From contig JBMZCV010000004.1 in assembly GCA_049613665.1 (NCBI GenBank), positions 14,286-78,285 of the forward strand: 64,000 nt of DNA. The letters are read 5' to 3'. A program made the position numbers and the translations under genes. Each line of letters starts with the position of its first letter. Positions within the stretch are counted from its first letter, which is position 1. Source of the DNA: JBMZCV01 sp049613665. GTDB taxonomy: Bacteria; Bacteroidota; Bacteroidia; Chitinophagales; UBA2359. The notes beneath the pieces were generated by a model. It was not told the origin of the DNA and ran no database searches. It saw only the letters and a program-made list of their open reading frames with translations. Shown here piece after piece: positions 18,475 through 25,678 of the stretch.

Positions 18475-18637
18475 GTTCGGACATTTTTTCATCAAAAGCT
18501 TAAACATACTATTTTTTTAGGCTAAGGTGACCAATATTTGCAAATTTTATAGCCTTTTGAACTGAAAAATAGTATGTTTCTCTTGCCAAAAGGCGTTTTT
18601 TTATTCAACTGAAAATTGTTATAAAAAATGTCAGAAT
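18475..18637. mobile_element. Family E MITE-like element, copy 2
   Basis: 163 bp, inverted relative to copy 1 at 1642-1813. Ends are GTTCGGACATTTTTT and AAAAAATGTCAGAAT; inner arms AAACATACTATTTTT / AAAAATAGTATGTTT enclose about 55 bp shared with copy 1 (GCAAAT, CCTTAGCC and CTTTTGAACTG blocks, in reverse order). No coding capacity. Confidence 0.75.
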
Positions 18638-18682
18638 CATTGATTTATAGCTATCTTTTTATTTAGCCAAACCATTAGATGC

Positions 18683-18843
18683 TATTCACAAAATTTAAAT
18701 CAGCTATAATAACAAAAAAAGGTGGTAGGTACTTCTAAAGTGCCTACCACCTTTTTTTACAACATTTGCTAAAAGCTATCTAAATCTACTTTTCGCATTT
18801 ATACCATTATATAGTTGGTTTCTTTACATTTTTTTTGTGAATA
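18683..18843. mobile_element. Family J element, copy 1
   Basis: 161 bp with inverted ends TATTCACAAAA / TTTTTGTGAATA. A central family A hairpin is followed by ACAACATTTGCTAAAA and a CGCATTTAT block shared with 20447-20689. The two copies lie in the same orientation on either side of the symporter gene. Confidence 0.65.
18713..18759. terminator. Family A hairpin with A/T tracts (bidirectional terminator)
   Basis: A run of A, then GGTGGTAGGTACTTC...GTGCCTACCACC, then seven T. The strong stem with T tracts on both strands lies between convergent genes, so it should stop transcripts from both sides. Confidence 0.65.
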
Positions 18844-18887
18844 ATGGCTATACAAAACTACTAAAAAGGCTCAATAACCATAGATTT

Positions 18888-20198
18888 TTAAACAGGTTGG
18901 CTAGGTTTGACCAACTGTCCTTCGCTATGAGCAATAATAGTAGCTACCGTAGCATCGCCTGTCACATTCACAACGGTTCTGCACATATCCAAAATTCTAT
19001 CCATCGCAAATATCAAACCGATACCTGCCATTGGAGCACCTATTTGTTCCAAAACAATAACCAACATCAACAAACCTGCGCTTGGCACGGCTGCTGCTCC
19101 GATAGAAGCCAACGTTGCTGTCAAAACAATGCCTAATTGTGCAGTCATACTCAAATCCATGTTAAAAGCTTGTGCAATAAAAACGGCAGCTACAGCTTGA
19201 TACAAACTCGTGCCGTCCATATTTACGGTAGCTCCCACAGGCAACACAAATCCAACGACTTCTTTTGAAGCACCGATATTTTTTTCGACACACTCCATCG
19301 TTACAGGCAAAGTCGCAGCACTCGAACTCGTAGAAAATGCCAACAATTGAGCTGGACGTATGGCTTTGAAAAAGGCTACATAAGGATATTTTGTAAAGGT
19401 ATTGAGCAAAAAAGGATAAAACAAAAACGCCATAATACTCAAACCAATGAGAACCGTTACGCCATAATAAGCCAATGCACCTAATACATTGATAGCACTC
19501 ATAGGGTCATTGCCAGCAATTTCGGTAATGATAGAAGCGAGGAGGGCGAAAACACCTATCGGAGCGATGAGCATAATTAAATCCACCATTTTGATAATAA
19601 CACTATTTACTCCTTCTATAACCGACATTAGAGTAGCTGATTTTTGCGGTTCTATCATCACCATCGCAATGCCAAATAGGAACGCAAATAAAATAATTTG
19701 CAACATATTTTTGTTGTTCGTCATGGCCGAAAACAAGTTTTGAGGCACTAAGTCTTCAAAAAATTTCAATGGCCCTTTTTGTTTGGCTTCTGTATGCGAA
19801 GATTTCGCCATTTTTTCTTTTTCTACTGCTTTATCTTGATATTTTGCTACCAATTTGTTGCGAGCATCTTCCGAAATAAATTTTCCTGGCTGCATCACAT
19901 TTACCAACAAAATACCTAAAAGAGCCGCAACAGCCGTTGTAGTGATATATAAACCAATTGTTTTGCCGCCCATACTCGATAGTTTCGACACATCTTTGAG
20001 GCCGCCAATGCCTGCAATGAGCGAAAATAAGACCAAAGGCATTGCTATCATTTTCAATAGGCTGATAAAAATGCTACCAATGGGTTTTATCCAATCTGCC
20101 GTGAACTGCGACAAGCCAAAAGCACTCGCCAATAAGCCAAATAACACGCCAGCTATCATCGCAATGATGATTTGCCAATGTAATGCTAGTTTTTTCAT
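18888..20198 (-). CDS. Dicarboxylate/amino acid:cation symporter (DAACS family)
   Basis: 436 residues, polytopic inner-membrane protein. Diagnostic DAACS motifs: serine-rich AFSTSSSAATLPVTMECVEKN (hairpin loop 1), PVGATVNMDGTSLYQAVAAVFIAQ (the NMDGT substrate/cation motif), SIGAAAVPSAGLLMLVIVLEQIG (hairpin loop 2), and MDRILDMCRTVVNVTGD with the substrate-binding Asp/Arg helix. It probably couples uptake of glutamate, aspartate or C4-dicarboxylate to Na+ or H+. A charged insertion between the third and fourth membrane segments (DKAVEKEKMAKSSHTEAKQKG) is somewhat long. The gene stands alone, flanked by two family J elements. Confidence 0.9.
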   Translation of the reverse strand: MKKLALHWQIIIAMIAGVLFGLLASAFGLSQFTADWIKPIGSIFISLLKMIAMPLVLFSLIAGIGGLKDVSKLSSMGGKTIGLYITTTAVAALLGILLVNVMQPGKFISEDARNKLVAKYQDKAVEKEKMAKSSHTEAKQKGPLKFFEDLVPQNLFSAMTNNKNMLQIILFAFLFGIAMVMIEPQKSATLMSVIEGVNSVIIKMVDLIMLIAPIGVFALLASIITEIAGNDPMSAINVLGALAYYGVTVLIGLSIMAFLFYPFLLNTFTKYPYVAFFKAIRPAQLLAFSTSSSAATLPVTMECVEKNIGASKEVVGFVLPVGATVNMDGTSLYQAVAAVFIAQAFNMDLSMTAQLGIVLTATLASIGAAAVPSAGLLMLVIVLEQIGAPMAGIGLIFAMDRILDMCRTVVNVTGDATVATIIAHSEGQLVKPSQPV

Positions 20199-20824
20199 AC
20201 GCTAAAATTATTTCTTTTTATACATGAATGATAGCCTAAGTTAGCGTTTTTTGTGCAAAAGGAAAGGGAAATGCTATATATTTTTGTTTTAAGTACCAAG
20301 TGCTATTTAAATAAATGACTATTTTTGGAGTGATGCCTTTCTGAGTATTGTTATTTATGTTAATGTGAAAGCGAAAAAGTTAGCTATTGTTATTTTTTAA
20401 TATATTAACAACAATTTGTTTGTTAGCTTATTTTTCTAATAGAGTTTATTCACAAAATGTTAGATAAGAAATAATAGAAGAATAAGGTGGTAGGCATTTT
20501 AAAAATGCCTGCCACCACAAATATACTTATCTAATAACTATTTAAAAAAAAAGACAAATCTAGGTGGCAGGCACTTTAGAAGTGCCTACCACCTCGTTTT
20601 ACGACAACATTTGCTAAAATTATGTAAATGTAATATTCGCATTTATCCAATCATGTTTTTATTTTCATGTATGCTTTTTTTGTGAATAATGTCTAATAAA
20701 AAACAACAAACAAATTCTGAATATTTTCGAAAAAAAGCGTGTAATTTTCGTTATATTCATACAGCAAAATCGTATATTTATCATTCAAAGCATTTATGTT
20801 CATTATCGACAAGCAAATTAAAAA
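20199..20824. other. Divergent gap with repeats
   Basis: 626 bp between symporter and lipoprotein genes: a short family D remnant near 20291 (AAGTACCAAGTGCT) and a family J element with two family A hairpins. A TATATTTA box at 20773-20780 could be the -7 element of the lipoprotein gene. A 72-residue ORF here starts inside J and was not accepted. Confidence 0.6.
20447..20689. mobile_element. Family J element, copy 2
   Basis: 243 bp with ends TTATTCACAAAA and TTTTTTTGTGAATAA. It carries two family A hairpins (20486-20516 and 20563-20593) where copy 1 has one. The distal block ACATTTGCTAAAA...CGCATTTAT is shared with 18761-18805. It looks like a J element that gained a second A hairpin. Confidence 0.65.
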
Positions 20825-21694
20825 ATGAAATACACATCTTTTATCGCACTAATTTTGATAATTGTTATGGGCTGCAAATCCGAAAGCTCAAAATCCGTAG
20901 AATCTGAAATTCAGTCATTGTCAAAACCACTTATAACAGAAAAAAAGTTTGATAGCCTAACAACCACAATTATAACAGAGAAAAAATTTGATAGCCTGAC
21001 AACTACCATTCATATTCTCGTTGCTCTTTGCGATAATGAAAATCAAGGAATTGTTCCTGTTCCTAAATCTATTGGAAATGGCCAAGACCCAAAAAATAAT
21101 TTGTATTGGGGAACTGCTTATGGCATAAAAACGTATTTCAAAAAAAGTAAAGAGTGGAAATTGATTAAGTCAATTGGAAAAAATGGATATATTCTTGAAA
21201 GAGTGATATTTAAACATTTGAAAAAAGACATTTATATTGTCGCCGATGCTTATGATGGAATGTACATCAAACAAACGACGCTGGATTTCTTGGATTTTAG
21301 CTCAGGAAAAGAAAAGAATACCTTAGAAATTGACGATAAAACAATTGGAATTGGAGGAAATGCTAAATTGATAGCATACATCGGACATGATGGATTAATG
21401 GATTTTCAAATCAATGAAAAATTTGAGAATATAGATGGAATTCGAAGAGATGTGATAGTGCTGGCTTGTTACAGCAAGAGCTATTTTGAACCACATTTGC
21501 AACAATCTAATGTTAATCCTTTAGTTTGGACAACTGGCTTGATGGCACCAGAAGCATACACTATTCATGATGCTATTTCGGGCTACGCTAAAAATGAAAC
21601 AAATGACGCAATAAGAATAAGAGCGGCAAAAGCATATTCAAAATATCAGAAATGTAGTTTAAATGCTGCAAAAAGATTATTGGTGACAAATTGA
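20825..21694 (+). CDS. Hypothetical lipoprotein with internal tandem repeat
   Basis: 289 residues. Signal sequence with lipobox VMGC (Cys17), so a lipoprotein. Residues 37-49 and 50-62 are an exact 13-residue tandem duplication (ITEKKFDSLTTTI), from a 39-bp DNA duplication at 20933-21010. The main domain (LYWGTAYGIKTYFKKSKEWKLI, VIVLACYSKSYFEPHL, NPLVWTTGLMAPEAYTIHDAISGY) is not one I can name. The mention of a cysteine-containing ACYSKSYF motif before a histidine region hints at an enzyme or peptidase-like fold, but this is not established. Start chosen at 20825 by the signal sequence. Confidence 0.75.
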   Translation: MKYTSFIALILIIVMGCKSESSKSVESEIQSLSKPLITEKKFDSLTTTIITEKKFDSLTTTIHILVALCDNENQGIVPVPKSIGNGQDPKNNLYWGTAYGIKTYFKKSKEWKLIKSIGKNGYILERVIFKHLKKDIYIVADAYDGMYIKQTTLDFLDFSSGKEKNTLEIDDKTIGIGGNAKLIAYIGHDGLMDFQINEKFENIDGIRRDVIVLACYSKSYFEPHLQQSNVNPLVWTTGLMAPEAYTIHDAISGYAKNETNDAIRIRAAKAYSKYQKCSLNAAKRLLVTN

Positions 21695-21702
21695 AAAAAC
21701 TA

Positions 21703-21865
21703 AGAGGCTGTTTAGATTTTGTTTTTGATGCTGAAAAAGCTAGATTTTTTGTTCAAATTGATACTTTTTTGAGTGGCATAGCACCGCTACGGCTCGAAAA
21801 AAAGGAAAAATTTGAGCGAAAAAGATGCTTTTTTTAAGCCAAAGAATAGAATTTAAACAGCCTCT
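21703..21865. mobile_element. Family F MITE-like element, long copy
   Basis: 163 bp with inverted ends AGAGGCTGTTTAGATT / AATTTAAACAGCCTCT. The centre contains GTGGCATAGCACCGCTACGG. A 98-bp copy at 35265-35362 has the same ends but lacks most of the centre. Non-coding; its ends resemble those of insertion sequences whose transposase is absent here. Confidence 0.7.
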
Positions 21866-21883
21866 AAAGTAGGAAAACCAAAA

Positions 21884-21925
21884 AAAAAGGCAAAATAAAT
21901 CCATTTTCAGATTTATTTTGCCTTT
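21884..21925 (-). terminator. Intrinsic terminator of the RNase R gene
   Basis: Inverted repeat AAAGGCAAAATAAATC / GATTTATTTTGCCTTT, followed on the minus strand by a long T run. It lies 25 bp after the rnr stop. Confidence 0.8.
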
Positions 21926-21949
21926 GTCATGTATCATTTTTTAGAGAAA

Positions 21950-24199
21950 CTAATCTTCTATTTCCCCTTCCAAAACTGTCAAATCAATGGTTTTCATCAT
22001 CAAGTCAGTCGCTTTAATCAACACTTTCACACGCTGGCCAAGCTGAAACTTTCTATCCGAATAAGGGCTAATCAAGCGATGATTGGCTTCGTCAAATTGA
22101 AATACGCCATGTAAGCTATCTGTTCTGACCAATCCTTCACATTTATTACCTTCTATTTCTACAAAGAAACCAAAGTTCACAACGCCAGAAATCACGCCAT
22201 AAAATTCTTCGCCTATTCGTTCCGACATATATTCTACTTGCTTATATTTCGTCGAATCTCGCTCGGCTTGCATCGCTCTTTTTTCCATAATTGAACAATG
22301 TTCGCATTGCTCTTCCAAGCCTCTAGCCTTATAATTTATTTTGCTTTTGTCGGTCAAATATTGAAACAAAATTCTATGCACCATCACATCTGGATAACGA
22401 CGAATCGGCGAGGTAAAATGTGCATAATTTTTGAAACCTAAACCGTAATGCCCTTCATTTTTGGTAGAATAAACCGCTTTCGACATCGACCTAATCGCCA
22501 AACTTTCTAGCATACGTTGTTCTGGCTTTCCTTGCACTTCCGCCAACAATTTGTTGAGCGAATCACTAATTTGTGTTGGTGTATCAATTTGCAGTTGATA
22601 GCCAAAATTAGCCGCCAAACGCTTAAATTCCACCAATTTGTCAATATTCGGCAGTTCGTGAATACGATTTACAAAAGGTACATTTTCATTTTTTTCATTG
22701 ATGAAAGCCGCTACTTTTCTATTTGCCAACAACATAAAATCTTCTATCAAACGATTAGAATCTTTTATTTCTTTCACATAAACGTCTATCGGTTTGCCAT
22801 TTTCGTCGAGTCTAAACTTCACTTCTTCGCTGCCAAAATTGATAGAACCTTTCTTGAAACGCTCTTGACGCAATTTTTTAGCCAAATCATCTAGTACTTG
22901 TATTTCCTCTGCAAAATCGCCTTCGCCTGTTTCCAAAACCATTTGAGCTTCTGTATAATTGAAACGTCTGTCAGAAAAAATAACCGTTTTTCCGAACCAT
23001 TCATTCACAACATTTGCTGCTGCGGTAAGTTCAAAAACAGCCGAAAAACACAACTTTTCCTCTTTTGGCCGCAACGAACACACCATATTCGACAGATTTT
23101 CTGGACACATCGGTATCACTCTATCCACCAAATACACCGAAGTTGCACGCTCATAAGCTTCCTTATCCATCTCGCTATTTGGCTTCATATAATGCGACAC
23201 ATCGGCGATATGAATACCAATTTCCCAATTGCCATTTTCGAGTTTTTGAATAGATAAAGCATCGTCAAAATCTTTGGCATCGTATGGGTCAATCGTGAAA
23301 GTAGTGATATTTCTGAAATCACGTCTTTTCGCTATTTCTGCGTCCTCAATTTTCATAGACAAAGCTTCGCCTTCTTTCAAAGCAGCTTCCGAAAACTCTA
23401 ATTCAAAGCCTTTTTCGGCCAAAATTGCCATCATTTCGACATCGTTTTCGCCTACTTTACCCAACACTTTTTTTACTTCGCCAATTGGACTCTTGCGTCT
23501 TTCTGGCCAATCGACAAATTCTACAATGACTTTTTCTCCATCTTTCGCACCTTGTGTTTTTGAAAGTGGAATATATAAGTCGTAAGCCATTTTTTTGTCT
23601 GGAATGAGGAAAGCAAATTTGCTCGATATTTTGATAATACCTACAAAAGTAGTTTGTTTTCGTTCCAAAATCTCAACAACTTCTCCTTCAATTCTGCCTC
23701 TTCGGCCACCTTTCGAAAAAGAAATGCGAACTATATCACCATCAAAAGCACGATTGACTTTGTGAGATGGCACATAAACGTCTTTTTCGAGCTGCTCACA
23801 TATAATAAATGCTGCACCCGAACTCGTCATATCTACCGTTCCAACAATAGTTTTTGAAGATTTATTAAACGTTTTGTTTTTGCTTTTACTTTTATTTTTT
23901 TTCTTAGCTTTTCCACCATTTTTTAGTGAACCACGAATTTCGCCCAAAGTAAAACGATTTCCCTTACTAGGTACAATTTTTCCACTTTCCCAAAGCTTAT
24001 CAATCAATTCAACTACTTTTCCTTTTGTTAATTGTCCTTTGCCTACCTGCTCGTGAATGGCATTATAACCGAAAGAAGCACTCGGATTTTCTGCAAAAAG
24101 TCTAAATATTTTTCTTTCTAAAGTCTGTAAACCTTTTTTGTTATTTTTTTTCTTAGAAGTCTTTTTCTTAAAATTTGACTTGTTTTTATTTTTTTTCAA
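21950..24199 (-). CDS. rnr: Ribonuclease R
   Basis: 749 residues. Very basic N-terminus (residues 1-25) and a helix-turn-helix-like winged region (25-90), a second Lys-rich linker, then cold-shock OB domains (about 118-255). The catalytic RNB domain contains DPYDAKDFDDAL at residues 304-315 with the metal-binding aspartates, and FTSPIRRYPDVMVHRIL. A C-terminal S1 domain (about 665-745) has YGVISGVVNFGFFVEI. It is a processive 3'-5' exoribonuclease that degrades structured RNA, with roles in rRNA and mRNA turnover. Monocistronic, with its own terminator, divergent from the ilv leader. Confidence 0.95.
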   Translation of the reverse strand: MKKNKNKSNFKKKTSKKKNNKKGLQTLERKIFRLFAENPSASFGYNAIHEQVGKGQLTKGKVVELIDKLWESGKIVPSKGNRFTLGEIRGSLKNGGKAKKKNKSKSKNKTFNKSSKTIVGTVDMTSSGAAFIICEQLEKDVYVPSHKVNRAFDGDIVRISFSKGGRRGRIEGEVVEILERKQTTFVGIIKISSKFAFLIPDKKMAYDLYIPLSKTQGAKDGEKVIVEFVDWPERRKSPIGEVKKVLGKVGENDVEMMAILAEKGFELEFSEAALKEGEALSMKIEDAEIAKRRDFRNITTFTIDPYDAKDFDDALSIQKLENGNWEIGIHIADVSHYMKPNSEMDKEAYERATSVYLVDRVIPMCPENLSNMVCSLRPKEEKLCFSAVFELTAAANVVNEWFGKTVIFSDRRFNYTEAQMVLETGEGDFAEEIQVLDDLAKKLRQERFKKGSINFGSEEVKFRLDENGKPIDVYVKEIKDSNRLIEDFMLLANRKVAAFINEKNENVPFVNRIHELPNIDKLVEFKRLAANFGYQLQIDTPTQISDSLNKLLAEVQGKPEQRMLESLAIRSMSKAVYSTKNEGHYGLGFKNYAHFTSPIRRYPDVMVHRILFQYLTDKSKINYKARGLEEQCEHCSIMEKRAMQAERDSTKYKQVEYMSERIGEEFYGVISGVVNFGFFVEIEGNKCEGLVRTDSLHGVFQFDEANHRLISPYSDRKFQLGQRVKVLIKATDLMMKTIDLTVLEGEIED

Positions 24200-24456
24200 T
24201 GTTTGTTTTTTAAAATTTGAATTTTTTATTTATATATTTATCGCAATATTATCAGCTCGTTATTTAGAAATTTATAGAAAAAACATCTAAATAAATCATC
24301 ATTACACCATTTATTTTGCTTGTTTTACTCCCAAAAAGCACATTCTTACATTTTAAAACCGCTCTTCTTTTCTTAAACTTACAACTTTTATCTAAAACTA
24401 TTTAATTGCAAAAAAAGTTCCAAATAATGCTTTTTTTGAAAAAAAAATGACTTTTC
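24200..24456. other. Divergent gap upstream of rnr and ilv leader
   Basis: A+T-rich DNA expected to hold the rnr promoter. I found no repeat family and no ORF. Confidence 0.5.
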
Positions 24457-24488
24457 TTGTAAAAAAATGAAAAGAAAACTTACCTTAG
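24457..24488 (+). promoter_or_regulatory. Candidate promoter of the ilv leader
   Basis: TTG at 24457-24459 and TACCTTAG at 24481-24488 fit the Bacteroidota -33 TTTG / -7 TAnnTTTG pattern, with one mismatch in the -7 box and 21 bp between. This would start the transcript just before the leader ATG at 24509. Confidence 0.35.
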
Positions 24489-24508
24489 CACCACAAAAAA
24501 CAAAATAA

Positions 24509-24577
24509 ATGAATATAACAGGAAACATAGCCATTATTATTATCAATATTATTCAAGTCGTCAAAACATTTGAATAA
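24509..24577 (+). CDS. Isoleucine/valine-rich leader peptide of the ilv operon
   Basis: 22-codon ORF ending in TAA. Residues 7-18 read IAIIIINIIQVV; in all there are eight Ile codons (ATA, ATT and ATC) and two Val codons (GTC), no Leu. An A-rich stretch (ACAAAAAACAAAATAA) precedes the ATG. It is followed by a hairpin terminator and the ilvE gene. This composition is what attenuation leader peptides of branched-chain amino acid operons have. Translation speed through the Ile run would report charged tRNA-Ile. Too short for gene callers; accepted because composition, position and RNA structure agree. Confidence 0.88.
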   Translation: MNITGNIAIIIINIIQVVKTFE

Positions 24578-24655
24578 ATAGGTTGGCTATGTATATGTAA
24601 CACTTTTATATAAAAATAAAATTTAGAGCCATCCTCATTATAGGATGGCTTTTTT
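24525..24655 (+). promoter_or_regulatory. Transcription attenuator of ilvEDBNC
   Basis: Four segments. 1: ACATAGCCA (24525-24533, codons 6-9 of the leader peptide). 2: AGGTTGGCTATGT (24580-24592). 3: AGCCATCCT (24627-24635). 4: AGGATGGCT (24642-24650), then T. Segments 1 and 2 pair over 9 bp without mismatch; 2 and 3 pair over 9 bp with one mismatch (antiterminator); 3 and 4 pair over 9 bp (terminator). A ribosome stalled on the Ile codons covers segment 1 and frees segment 2 for 2:3. One reaching the stop at 24577 covers segment 2 and allows 3:4. The pairings are read from the sequence; the mechanism is inferred from the E. coli ilv/trp model. Confidence 0.85.
24627..24655 (+). terminator. 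Intrinsic terminator of the ilv attenuator
   Basis: Stem AGCCATCCT / AGGATGGCT, 6-nt loop and a T run (24650-24655). An in-frame ATG at 24645 lies inside the stem and is not the ilvE start. Confidence 0.88.
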
Positions 24656-24710
24656 AATTTGTGCTAAGGTAACAAAAAAAGAAATATTTTTCACCCAAAA
24701 AGCAATACTT

Positions 24711-25622
24711 ATGAGTTTGATAAAAAATAGACTACATCCATATTCTAATAAACATACTTATGCTTTTATTGATGGCAATTTCGTAAAAGCATCAACCAAT
24801 GGTATCAGCATTCACTCGCAAAGCTTGCACTATGGTTTGGCAGCTTTCGAAGGTATGCGTGCTTATAAAACCCCTGCTGGCGTTCATATTTTCAAAGCCA
24901 GACAACATTTTGATAGATTGCTAGAGTCGGCAAAACGCATCTTTTTAGATATTAATTATACCACAGATGAGTTGATTGATATTAGCTATGAGTTGTTGAA
25001 AAAGAATGATTTTGAAGCAGCTTATATTCGCCCACTTGTTTTTGCAGGCGATAGAATGGAGCTACTTCCTAGCGAAGATAGCCATTTGATGATTTGTGCG
25101 TGGCGTTGGCCAAAATATTTTAAGGCTCAAGAAGTTCGACTTACAATTTCTGATTATCGCCGACCACACCCAAAATCAATGCCGATTAATGCGAAAGTTA
25201 GCGGACAATATGTGACCAATATGTTGGCTACTAAAACGGCTCAAATGAAAGGTTTTGATGATGCTATTTTGTTAGATTCAGAAGGTTATATCGCTCAGTC
25301 TGCTGGAGCTAATTTTTTCTATGAAAAAGATAATCAATTATTTACATCACCTAAAAAACATATTTTCGCTGGCATCACTCGTCAAACAATTATTGAAATG
25401 GCAAAAGAAATGGGCATTAAAGTTGTAGAGAAAAAAATAAGCCCAAAAGAATTGCAAAATATTGATGGTGCTTTTTTGACAGGAACAGCCGTTGAAGTGA
25501 AACCTGTTAAATCTATTGATGAGCATCATGTCAATTTGCCTTTTGAAGAAACTTTCGGAGGAAGTTTGGCAAAACGTTATCATCTTTCGGTAAGTGGAAA
25601 AGAGGTTTCGAGCATTATTTAA
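24711..25622 (+). CDS. ilvE: Branched-chain amino acid aminotransferase
   Basis: 303 residues from the ATG at 24711. The frame is open 22 codons further up, but that ATG (24645) lies in the attenuator terminator. Fold-type IV PLP aminotransferase: YGLAAFEGMRAY, IRPLVF, Lys162 in NAKVSGQYVTN as PLP lysine, LDSEGYIAQSAGANFF and AFLTGTAVEVKPV. It transfers the amino group between glutamate and the 2-oxo acids of Ile, Val and Leu, the last step of their synthesis and the first of their breakdown. First gene of the ilv operon, 56 bp before ilvD. Confidence 0.93.
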   Translation: MSLIKNRLHPYSNKHTYAFIDGNFVKASTNGISIHSQSLHYGLAAFEGMRAYKTPAGVHIFKARQHFDRLLESAKRIFLDINYTTDELIDISYELLKKNDFEAAYIRPLVFAGDRMELLPSEDSHLMICAWRWPKYFKAQEVRLTISDYRRPHPKSMPINAKVSGQYVTNMLATKTAQMKGFDDAILLDSEGYIAQSAGANFFYEKDNQLFTSPKKHIFAGITRQTIIEMAKEMGIKVVEKKISPKELQNIDGAFLTGTAVEVKPVKSIDEHHVNLPFEETFGGSLAKRYHLSVSGKEVSSII

Positions 25623-25678
25623 TTTTTACAAAAAATCAAAATTCCCAATATCGTATTTTTTCAAACCAAAAAAAATAT

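Larger units (their letters stand above)
18423..18887. other. Convergent gap filled by repeats
   Basis: 465 bp between the hybrid kinase and the symporter, occupied by a family E element (18475-18637) and a family J element containing a family A hairpin (18683-18843). No gene. Confidence 0.75.

Noticed and set aside
18837..19136. 99-residue ORF antisense to the symporter
   Set aside because: It is a shadow of the DAACS gene, whose motifs are unmistakable on the other strand.
20689..20907. 72-residue ORF before the lipoprotein gene
   Set aside because: It begins in a family J element end and overlaps the lipoprotein signal sequence in another frame.
24645..24710. Upstream 22-codon extension of ilvE
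   Set aside because: Its ATG lies within the stem of the attenuator terminator; the family alignment starts after ATG 24711.
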